From: Chloroflexota bacterium
GTDB lineage: Bacteria; Chloroflexota; Anaerolineae; Aggregatilineales; Phototrophicaceae
Assembly: GCA_011523615.1 (NCBI GenBank)
Contig: WTGJ01000006.1
Location: forward strand, 1 to 37,042
Direction of reading: 5' to 3'
DNA: 37,042 nt
This document shows positions 27,534 to 35,343 of the stretch, one piece after another. The notes under the pieces were generated by a model, which did no database searches, had not been told where the DNA came from, and saw only the letters and a program-made list of their open reading frames with translations. A program made the translations under genes and the position numbers. How positions within the stretch are numbered: position 1 is the stretch's first letter; every line of letters begins with the position of its first letter.

Positions 27534-28031
27534 ATGATCATCCAGGGTGCCGGTGGGCATTCGTCACAGCTGAGTGAGTTATTGCGCCGAGAACAGGCGC
27601 AGTTGCAAGCGGAAATTGCCGCGATCGACCGCGAGCTCGCCGAAATGCGCGACCGGCGGCTGCAGAAGGAGAAACGGCTGGAGTTGGTGGAGGGCTTGCT
27701 GGGGGTAGAGCAGGGGACACCTGCGCGACCGCAGCGGGAGAGCGCGGGGCAAAACACCTCGGCTTCTACGGCGTACATTTTGCAAATGGCGGAGGCGGTA
27801 TTGCGCGAGAGGAAGGGTGAGCCGATGCATTACCGCGAATTGGCCGAGGAATTGTTGCGGCGCGGGGTGGTGATTGGTGGCAAAGACCCGGCGGGGGGGC
27901 TGGTCTCTCGCATGAGTCAAGATGAGCGCTTCATCCGCCCGACGAGCAAGGGATTTTACGGCTTGCGCGAGGATCATCCGACGGTGAAACGCAGTGTGGG
28001 GACACGGCGGCGGAAGCGTCGTCGGGATTGA
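27534..28031 (+). CDS. Coiled-coil protein with C-terminal HARE-HTH domain
   Basis: The 165-residue protein has an N-terminal coiled coil (about 10-58: LLRREQAQLQAEIAAIDREL), a short linker, and a C-terminal winged-helix (about 80-155). The latter contains AEAVLRERKGEPMHYRELAEELLRRGVVIGG, RMSQDERFIRPTSKGFYGLR. That pattern matches the HARE-HTH family found in restriction enzymes, RNA-polymerase delta and ASXL proteins. It may bind DNA as a dimer, either as the operon's autoregulator or as its target-recognition part. GGAGG lies 9 bp before the ATG. It is the first gene of the operon, 40 bp before the ATPase start at 28072. Confidence 0.75.
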   Translation: MIIQGAGGHSSQLSELLRREQAQLQAEIAAIDRELAEMRDRRLQKEKRLELVEGLLGVEQGTPARPQRESAGQNTSASTAYILQMAEAVLRERKGEPMHYRELAEELLRRGVVIGGKDPAGGLVSRMSQDERFIRPTSKGFYGLREDHPTVKRSVGTRRRKRRRD

Positions 28032-28071
28032 GGTAAGTGAACTGGCAAAGAAGTGGAAGGGAGACAAAACG

Positions 28072-30714
28072 GTGAGTCAATATCCTGATAGAAATCCTCC
28101 TAGCAATATGGTGAATGTAGTGTTAGGCATTATCGATGGCTATAGGATGGGGTCCTTGCGAGCGCTTGCCCAGGAGCCCGTGCAGAATGCAAAAGATGCG
28201 GGAAATCAAGGGAAATCCGTAGACGTAGAATATCGCCTGTTGTCCCGGCAGGCGCGGGATGGCAGCCCTTGCCACCTCCTCACCGTGACGGATTCCGGCA
28301 CTACGGGTTTGCAGGGGCCGATTCTCAACGAACAAGACCTGGAAGAGCGCAATTACATACTCAGGGCGGATGAGAATTGGGCAGCTTTTGAGGGGCAGGG
28401 TTTCACCAAAGAAAATGAAGATGCGCTGGGTTCTCGAGGCCAGGGCAAAGCGGCATTCTTATATCATTCGCAGCTTCCCGGCGAACAACGGCGGATGGCG
28501 ATGCTGTACGACACTTTGTTGCCAGACGATGAGTATCGTCTGGGGGCTCGTTATGCGCGTCCAATGGATCGGGTACGTGAACCTTTGTTTGGCGAAACGG
28601 CGCGATTGGCCATTCAAGAGGCGCAACATGAAGTTTTTGAAGACACTTTCGTCCCTTTGGGTTTAAAACCTCTGGAGCAAGTGGGCAGTCGCATCATCAT
28701 CCCCTTTCTCTCCCAAGATGCGTTGAAAGCGATCCAGTCTGGGGATCTCGTGCGTTGGTTGCAGCGTTGTTGGTGGCGGGCCATTCAAAAAGAGCAGCTC
28801 CGGATCACGGTCGTGGATGAGGAACAGGGAACCGAAACCGAGGTAGCCGTTCCTGCCTGGTGGGGGAATTTGCCCAGAGGTGGGGGTGGACTCAGAACCA
28901 AAGGCAAACTGGAAGATTTGGGAAACGGGGTGAGCCGTTACATTTGTGGTGAGATCCCGCTCGGGGATGGGCACATCATCCAGCGACTGGTCTTGATGCA
29001 TGATCAAAACCTCAGTGAAGATGAGATCATCCATGACCATCCGGAGTTCGCGGGTGTGCAATTGCTGCGAGGCGATCAGTGGATCGAAACGCGCGGCGTT
29101 CTCGCTGAATATGGCGACTGGATCCCAGCGGAGCAGCGGCAGGGTTTCCGTGGATTCGTGGAATTCAAACGACATACCGATGCGGCCTTGCGCGAAATTG
29201 AGAATTCTCAGCATGATGGCTTCAATGGTCGGCACAAGCTGTTTCAGGATGTGCGCGAGAAACTCAGAGAAAAGGTACGCGAATTCAGTGAGCAGATGGG
29301 TTGGGACCAAGGAATTGACACAAGCCCCCAAGAAGTCAGCCAGCGCGAAAAACGCATCCATGCGCAATTCTTGCAAACCTTCACCCAACCCAGATTCAGC
29401 AAGATTCCCAGTGATGATCTGAAACAGGACACCGGTGGGATAAAGATTTTGTGGGATTGTCGCCTGGCCGTGGATTTTCCGTATCCGGAACGGGCCAGAG
29501 TCGATTGGGGGCAGCATATCCGCCATGTCTACCTGGAAGTCAGCGCGGAGCCAGCGGAGGAGATATTGGAAAGCGCAACTGTGTTGCTGGAGTGGGTGGA
29601 TGCGCAAGGCAAACGAGAGGAACTCTGGCGCAAGGAAGTGGATTTCCTGCAAGAGAACTCGCACGGTCGCATCCATCGATCGTTTGAAGTGGGCGATTGG
29701 CAGTTGATCCGGGGAAAAGCGAAGCAAAAGAGGCAGATCTCTTGCCCCTCAGCAGGGATTCATCGGTTGCGTGCGGTCGTGGAATATCAAGGCGAGCGTG
29801 TCAAAGAAATTTCGCGCACGGTCTACGTCCAGCTGGAACCACCATTGCCGCCCGAAGAGAAACCCTTTGGTTTGTCCATTTCTCCTGTGAATGAAAATGC
29901 GCCTGAGCAAAAGCGCATTGACCACGGTCAAGTGCTGCTCTTACAAATCAACGCCAAAAATCGGAGCACCAACGCGGCAGAGATTTATTTGGATGCGCGG
30001 ATCGATGACGAGCTGCTAGCGGATCACCTTCGGGTGGAATTGCTGGGTACGCCAGCGGGTGATACCCCGCAACGAGTGGCTGCTTTGACGGTACGGCGGC
30101 GTTTGTTGGACCCGGAGCAAACACCGGATGAGAGACAGGACGGAATCCCCTCGATGGTGATGGAGGAATCCGTGCACCGTGCGGTCGTGGTTGCGGAATT
30201 GCGGGACTGCGAGAATGACGAGGTCATGGTACACAGTCGACAAACGGTCTATTTCCAATTGGACCCCGGGAAACGAAATAGCAACCTACCTTTCGATATC
30301 CGCCAGAAGCAAGAAGGCACCTATGCGCCGATGTGGGTACTGAACCAGGCATTGGATGAGTTAAGTTACCCTCGTAACTATCCTCTCTGGGAAGCGCTGT
30401 CGGTCGTCCAGCGGCAGCGGCGCGCTTTGCAGGGGCGGGATGCTTTTACAGCAGAGATCAGCGCGAACGGTTTGCTGGAATGGGCGCTGCGCCCTGTGAT
30501 GGATGGCGATGAAAGCAATTTCGAACAGTTGATGGATGTTAGTTGGGAGAAAGATGGCGGTGCTAGCGATGCTTTGTGGGAGTCATATCACGTTCGTTTG
30601 GATAAACTGCTCCACCATTGTTGTTCCGAGAACGGTTCTCCATTCGAGTACAGCAAGGATTGGCGTGAAACGGTGGCCCTGATGTTGGAGATATTCCGCC
30701 AGGAGGCGGGCTGA
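28072..30714 (+). CDS. GHKL-family ATPase (MutL/MORC-like)
   Basis: The 880-residue product has the Bergerat ATP-binding fold at its N-terminus. The N-box reads EPVQNAKDA (35-43), with Asn39 for Mg and Asp42. The G1 box is TDSGTTG (73-79), and a G2-like SRGQGKAAF lies at about 121-129. A GHKL transducer-like region follows to about 330. The rest contains a helical stretch (DVREKLREKVREF) and two or more beta-sandwich-like regions ending near 730, then a helical C-terminus. The start GTG 28072 was preferred, with GGGAG 8 bp upstream; a longer reading from 27994 overlaps the HTH gene. It is coupled to the next gene by TGATG. Such ATPases act in DNA repair and in restriction-like systems. Confidence 0.8.
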   Translation: MSQYPDRNPPSNMVNVVLGIIDGYRMGSLRALAQEPVQNAKDAGNQGKSVDVEYRLLSRQARDGSPCHLLTVTDSGTTGLQGPILNEQDLEERNYILRADENWAAFEGQGFTKENEDALGSRGQGKAAFLYHSQLPGEQRRMAMLYDTLLPDDEYRLGARYARPMDRVREPLFGETARLAIQEAQHEVFEDTFVPLGLKPLEQVGSRIIIPFLSQDALKAIQSGDLVRWLQRCWWRAIQKEQLRITVVDEEQGTETEVAVPAWWGNLPRGGGGLRTKGKLEDLGNGVSRYICGEIPLGDGHIIQRLVLMHDQNLSEDEIIHDHPEFAGVQLLRGDQWIETRGVLAEYGDWIPAEQRQGFRGFVEFKRHTDAALREIENSQHDGFNGRHKLFQDVREKLREKVREFSEQMGWDQGIDTSPQEVSQREKRIHAQFLQTFTQPRFSKIPSDDLKQDTGGIKILWDCRLAVDFPYPERARVDWGQHIRHVYLEVSAEPAEEILESATVLLEWVDAQGKREELWRKEVDFLQENSHGRIHRSFEVGDWQLIRGKAKQKRQISCPSAGIHRLRAVVEYQGERVKEISRTVYVQLEPPLPPEEKPFGLSISPVNENAPEQKRIDHGQVLLLQINAKNRSTNAAEIYLDARIDDELLADHLRVELLGTPAGDTPQRVAALTVRRRLLDPEQTPDERQDGIPSMVMEESVHRAVVVAELRDCENDEVMVHSRQTVYFQLDPGKRNSNLPFDIRQKQEGTYAPMWVLNQALDELSYPRNYPLWEALSVVQRQRRALQGRDAFTAEISANGLLEWALRPVMDGDESNFEQLMDVSWEKDGGASDALWESYHVRLDKLLHHCCSENGSPFEYSKDWRETVALMLEIFRQEAG

Positions 30715-31490
30715 TGGCCGTCTTGGTCTGGAGTGAGAGCGACGGGGCCCTCGGCAATATCGTGCGCAGCGGCCGGCGGGTGATGTTGAGCGCGGAGGAA
30801 TTTCGCGAAGAGGCGGAGGCCTTGGACGCGGCCTTGGATGAAACGCTGGATATGGCCTGGCAGGCGCTGACCATCATCACCGAGCGAGTGAACGGTTCCT
30901 CTCGCTTCAATTCCTTTGAGCAAGTCTGGGTGTTGGCGCGTGCGGTCAGGGTGAACGGCATCTTGCAACAAGAGGGAATGCGGCGCGAAGTGCGTACCAT
31001 ACTCTGGGAAGCATTGGTGCCCAAATGTTGGTACGGCGTGCGGGCAGATTTAACGCGGGAACCGCGCTGGCGGTCGTTGCTGCCGCCGAAAGCGAAGAAA
31101 TGGCAAACGCAGCCCCGGGAAGCATCCTCCTACCGCTTCATGGAAATCGGCTACTGGCTGCAAGAACAGTCCTTTCGCGATGCCAGCGATGTGTTTGATG
31201 GCAATTACGCCAAAGCGCAAGATTTGCATGACCGCACTGCTTTGCGCTCACTGGAACTGCGGCAGGCGATATTGCGCTGGATCCGGCAGCAGAGGCAGGA
31301 AGTTCGCGACGAACTGGGTAGACCTTTTAGAGGGAAAGGCGGTTTCGCGATCATTACAAAAGCCCTTACAAAACGCTTCCCTTCACGCGGGCCGGGGGCA
31401 GCGCGGTTGCCGCAGCACTATCCGACGGACCAGCTGCAAGCCATCGTCGACGAGGTGTTGGATGCGGCGCGGGATGAGCATTTTGCTTGA
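30714..31490 (+). CDS. Hypothetical protein of the GHKL operon
   Basis: This 258-residue protein was not recognised. Its start overlaps the ATPase stop (TGATG), which implies coupled translation and perhaps a physical partner. It is mostly helical in composition, with a Trp/Tyr-rich middle (ILWEALVPKCWYGVRADL, YRFMEIGYWLQEQSFRDASDVFDG) and a basic part (KALTKRFPSRG) near the C-terminus. It has no signal peptide or membrane segment. No catalytic motif stands out. The DUF2130 gene starts 24 bp downstream. Confidence 0.75.
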   Translation: MAVLVWSESDGALGNIVRSGRRVMLSAEEFREEAEALDAALDETLDMAWQALTIITERVNGSSRFNSFEQVWVLARAVRVNGILQQEGMRREVRTILWEALVPKCWYGVRADLTREPRWRSLLPPKAKKWQTQPREASSYRFMEIGYWLQEQSFRDASDVFDGNYAKAQDLHDRTALRSLELRQAILRWIRQQRQEVRDELGRPFRGKGGFAIITKALTKRFPSRGPGAARLPQHYPTDQLQAIVDEVLDAARDEHFA

Positions 31491-31514
31491 GCTTTTTGCT
31501 CCCGAAGAAAGGAG

Positions 31515-32800
31515 ATGAAGAAACCGACCATGGATCAGAACAACGGCCTGAAAGTGGAATGCCCGCGCTGCGGCAACCGCTTCGCGCTCAGCGAAACCTT
31601 TCGCGCGCATTTTGAGGCGGAAAAGCAGACGGAGATCGCCGCTGCCTTGCAGGATCGCGAAGCGAAGTTTGCGGAAACGGTGCAGCAGCGTGAGGCGGCG
31701 CTCCGCGCGGAACTCAGCCAGGACCATCAGGCACGGCAGGCCGAGCAGGCGCAGCAGCTGGCGACCCTGACCGAGCAGTTGCAGGCCCAACAGGCAGAAC
31801 AAGCAGAGCGCGAGGCGGCGATCCGCACGGAGACCGAAGCGGCCGCTCAAGAACAACTGGCGGCGTTTCAACAACGTGAAGAGGAATTGCGCCAACAAAT
31901 GCAGCAGGAGCAGGCGGAGCGGGCGCAGCAGGAAGCGCTCATCCGCGAGCAGGTGAAAGAAGAAGCGTTGCAGGAATTCGCCCTCCAGCGGGAACAAGAT
32001 GCGCTCGAAAGGCAGCGGCTGGAAAATGCGGCCGCCGAGGCGCAGGCCAAAGTGACCGACATGCAGCGCAAACTGCAGCAGGGTCCGGTAGAGTTGCAGG
32101 GCGAAGCGCTCGAAGCGCACCTCAAGCGACGGTTGCAAGAGCGTTTCCCCTTCGACCAGATCGAAGACGTCGAGCGCGGGCAGCTGGGCGCTGACCTGAC
32201 GCAGGCGGTCTATGACAGCCGGTTGGGCATTTGTGGTGTGATCGTCTGGGAGGCGAAGCGCACCAAACATTGGAATGACGACTGGCTGGAGAAAATCAAG
32301 AGCGACGCCGAACGCGTGGGCGCCCAGATGCGCGTCATCGTCTCGGAAGCCTTGCCGAAAGACATCCAGATTTTTGCTTTGCGGCAAGGAGTGTGGGTGA
32401 GTAGCGTGGCAGGTGCGATCCCGCTGGCGGAGACGCTGCGCTCCGAATTGGTGGCCATTGCCGGCCTGCAGCGAGCGGAGCAGGGCAAGGGCCAGAAGAT
32501 GGAAGCCGTCTATCGCTACCTGGCCAGCCCGCGCTTCGGCGAGCGCATCCAGCGCATGGCGGAGACCTGGGGGCCTTAGAAGCGCAGGTGGCGAGCGAAG
32601 AACGGGCGATGCGACGCCAATGGAATGAGCGCCGCAAACAGCTGGCGAAGATGCAAGAGACCACCATCGATATGTTCACTGACATCTCGTCCATCATGAG
32701 GCAGGAAATTGCGCAGGTGCCCGCGCTGGAGCTGGAAGCCTTGCCGCCCGGTGAGGACGCTGATGCCGTGGATGCGGATGTGCTGCAGGCTGTAGAGTGA
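31515..32800 (+). CDS. DUF2130 family protein (one frameshift)
   Basis: Read across one frameshift, this is about 428 residues, the usual length for DUF2130. The N-terminus has CPRCGNRF. Residues ~30-200 are a long Gln/Glu/Ala coiled coil, and the C-terminal domain contains LEAHLKRRLQERFPFDQIEDV, GADLTQAVYDSRLGICGVIVWEAK and a RVIVSEALPKDI strand. Asp followed by E246-A-K248 resembles a PD-(D/E)xK nuclease core, which is an inference. The frame ends early at 32579. Adding one G to the run at 32569-32573 gives TWGALEAQVASEERAMRRQW, continuing to the family C-terminus. The ribosome site GGAG touches ATG 31515, so ATG 31530 may be the true start. Confidence 0.75.
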
Positions 32801-32823
32801 CGGCGCCGCGCGGCAGGTGGCGG

Positions 32824-33801
32824 TCATTCGGCTGGCTCGCCGACGGCCAGCAAGACGCTGAAGGCGATCATGCCACCGCCCAGAGCGAGCGCGGGGGTGA
32901 GCGCTTGTTGCAGGAGGATCATCGCCAGTAGGGCGCCGGCGAACGGCTGGGCGAAGAAACAGAGCGAGGCGCGAGCCGCCGGCAGGAGGGCGAAGGCGCG
33001 GTTCCACAACCACTGCGCCCAGGCGGTCGAGACGATGCCCAGGTAAAGCAAGCCGGCGAAGAAGGGGAGATCCCAGGCGCCGTAGGAGCGGTTCAACAAT
33101 TCCCAGATGGTGAGCGGTGTGCTGACCAGCAAGCCGCCCAAGAAGACGCCGACCGTCAGCGGGACGGTGCGTAGTTGATCGCGCGTGGTCAGGCGGCGGA
33201 CGAGCACCGAATATAACCCCCAGCTCAACGCGGCGATGGCCAGAGCCAGGTCACCCAGGGCGGTGGCGGCGCCGAAACGCAGCTGGCGGAGATCGAGGAT
33301 GACGAGGACGCCGGCGCTCGCCAGGACGACAGCCAGGACGCTGCGCAGATTCCAGCGTTCCCCCAACAACGGCCAGGCAAATAACAGGATGAAGGCCGGC
33401 GAAGCGCTGGTGATGGTGGTGCCGTTGATGGCGGTGGAAAGTTCGGTGCCGATCAGCTGCGCGCCGAGGCTGAAACCGAAACCCAGGGCGCCGACTGCCA
33501 GGTTGGCGCGCAAGCTTTGCCCATTGGGCCAGAGCGAATTGCGCCCGTCGCTTGCCTGGTTCTGCCGCAGCAGGAGGGGCAACAGGACGGCCAGGCCCAA
33601 CAGCAGCCGCAGGGTGAGCAGGGAAAAGGGGGGGATGGTGATGAGGATGACATCGGAGACGACGTACATGCCGCCCCAGATGGCGGCCGCCAGGGCACCA
33701 TAGGCCCAGCCACGGAGGGAGCGTTGCGGTGGTGGGGGCGACGACTGTGGTTCTGCTGGCGGTGCCGCAGCGGGTGGCGCGGGGGAAGCTTGCCGTTTCA
33801 T
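32824..33801 (-). CDS. EamA/DMT-family drug/metabolite transporter
   Basis: This is an inner-membrane carrier of about 325 residues with two EamA halves and about ten hydrophobic segments. The first half has LRGWAYGALAAAIWGGMYVVSDVIL and a Pro-rich cytoplasmic N-terminus before it. The second has LGDLALAIAALSWGLYSVLVRRL and a late AWAQWLWNRAFALLPAARASL, typical of this superfamily. Members export amino acids or other metabolites, but the substrate is unknown. ATG 33801 was preferred over the in-frame GTG at 33837; neither has a good ribosome site. It is convergent with the DUF2130 operon and divergent from the aminotransferase. Confidence 0.88.
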   Translation of the reverse strand: MKRQASPAPPAAAPPAEPQSSPPPPQRSLRGWAYGALAAAIWGGMYVVSDVILITIPPFSLLTLRLLLGLAVLLPLLLRQNQASDGRNSLWPNGQSLRANLAVGALGFGFSLGAQLIGTELSTAINGTTITSASPAFILLFAWPLLGERWNLRSVLAVVLASAGVLVILDLRQLRFGAATALGDLALAIAALSWGLYSVLVRRLTTRDQLRTVPLTVGVFLGGLLVSTPLTIWELLNRSYGAWDLPFFAGLLYLGIVSTAWAQWLWNRAFALLPAARASLCFFAQPFAGALLAMILLQQALTPALALGGGMIAFSVLLAVGEPAE

Positions 33802-33880
33802 GGCGGTAGGATAGGACAAGGTTGGCGAAACTGCCACGCGCGGCAGGGCCGGATTGTGGCTGCCTGGTGCTGATTCATCG

Positions 33881-33908
33881 TTGCCTGTTCGCCGCTACCT
33901 GATATGCT
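33881..33908 (+). promoter_or_regulatory. Possible promoter of the aminotransferase-selenoprotein pair
   Basis: TTGCCT (33881-33886) and TATGCT (33903-33908) are spaced by 16 bp, and TG lies one base before the -10 (TGATATGCT). Each hexamer matches four of six consensus bases. A strong GAGGAGG ribosome site follows before ATG 33937. Confidence 0.4.
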
Positions 33909-33936
33909 ACAGGAGACGGGTAGAGGAGGAAAAGGC

Positions 33937-35331
33937 ATGATCGATGCCGAGGCGACCGCCGTTGCTGACGGGATTTTAGAGCGATACAAGCGGCGTACGA
34001 AGCGCACTCGGGAGCAAATGGAACGAGCCAAGCGAGTCCTACCGGCTGGGCACACTCGTGGTTCCACGCAGTATCCTCCGTATGCCACCCATCTGCATTC
34101 CGGCTCCGGTTGTTACATCCAGGATTGTGATGGCAACCGCTATCTCGATCTACTCAACAATCAAACCTCCCTGATTCATGGACATGCGCACCCGGCCATC
34201 ACCAGCGCCATCACCGAGCAGATGCAGCAGGGCACGGTGTTCGGCTCCCCCACTGAACCATTGATTCGCCTGGCAGAGACGATCTGCGATCGCACCCCCG
34301 GTATCGACCAAATCCTGTTCAACAATTCCGGAACAGAAGCGACGATCATGGCCCTCCGCACGGCGCGGGCCTACACCGGGCGGGAGCGCATCATCAAGAT
34401 GGATGGCGGTTATCACGGCCTGCACGATGCCGTGCTGGTCAACATGAAGGCGGATCACGCGGCGACCGATGGGCCGCGGCCGCGGTTCACCCTGCCGGGC
34501 ATACCGCAGGCGCACAAAGGTCAATCGCTGATCGCGCCCTTCAACGATTTGACGGCCATTGCGACTCTGTTTGAGCGCCATCCGGGGGAGATCGCCGCCG
34601 TCATCGTCGAGCCCATCCCCAATGCCGGGGGCATCATCTTGCCGCAGGAAGGTTACCTGGCAGGACTCAAGGAGATCACGAAACAGCACGGCGCCTTGCT
34701 CATCTTCGACGAGGTGGCGACTTATCGCCTGGGACGGGGCGGCTACCAGGAAGTCTCCGGCGTCATCCCGGATTTGACGGCCTTGGCCAAGATCATCGGT
34801 GGCGGATACCCCATCGGCGCTTTGGGGGGACGTCAGGAAGTGATGGACCTTTATGACCCGGCCAGGGTGGAGAAGCCGCAGGAGCCGCTTTACGTGAGCG
34901 GCACTTACCATGGCAACGTCATCTCGATGATCGCCGGCCAGGTAGCGATGGAACATTACGAAGAGCCGGAAGTGCAGCGCATCAATCGGCTGGGCGATAT
35001 GTTGAAGGATGGCATCCAGGCTTGTGGCGAGGAACTCGGTTTGCGAGTGCAGGCGACCGGTTACGGTTCGTTGGTGCGGGTCCATTGGCAGGATGAACCG
35101 ATCATCGATATCGCCCAGGCGACGCGCGGCGACCGAAATGCCCAGGACATCATCGAACTGTTCCACCTGGAGTTGCTGAACCGGGGCATTTTGGCCGCGC
35201 CGGGGGAGAAGTTCTGCTTATCGACCCCGATGACGGAGAAAGAAATCGACCACGCGTTGGCAGAAATCGCGGAAACGTTCCAGACCTTGCTCCCTTATGT
35301 GCGTGGGAAACACCCCGAGTTGATCGTCTAA
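33937..35331 (+). CDS. Class-III aminotransferase, glutamate-1-semialdehyde mutase-like
   Basis: This is a PLP enzyme of 464 residues in the HemL group. Visible features are AGHTRGSTQYPPYATHLHSG, the PLP phosphate region NNSGTEATIMALRTARAYTGR, GGYHGLHDA, then LIFDEVATYRLGRGG with the cofactor Asp, and the Schiff-base Lys in LAKIIGGGYPIGALGG. It probably acts on a substrate other than glutamate semialdehyde, as paralogs of this group often do. ATG 33937 is favoured by GAGGAGGAAAAGG upstream; an earlier ATG at 33904 has none. The selenoprotein gene starts 12 bp after its stop, so the two are likely co-transcribed. Confidence 0.9.
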   Translation: MIDAEATAVADGILERYKRRTKRTREQMERAKRVLPAGHTRGSTQYPPYATHLHSGSGCYIQDCDGNRYLDLLNNQTSLIHGHAHPAITSAITEQMQQGTVFGSPTEPLIRLAETICDRTPGIDQILFNNSGTEATIMALRTARAYTGRERIIKMDGGYHGLHDAVLVNMKADHAATDGPRPRFTLPGIPQAHKGQSLIAPFNDLTAIATLFERHPGEIAAVIVEPIPNAGGIILPQEGYLAGLKEITKQHGALLIFDEVATYRLGRGGYQEVSGVIPDLTALAKIIGGGYPIGALGGRQEVMDLYDPARVEKPQEPLYVSGTYHGNVISMIAGQVAMEHYEEPEVQRINRLGDMLKDGIQACGEELGLRVQATGYGSLVRVHWQDEPIIDIAQATRGDRNAQDIIELFHLELLNRGILAAPGEKFCLSTPMTEKEIDHALAEIAETFQTLLPYVRGKHPELIV

Positions 35332-35343
35332 GGGGAACGAGAG

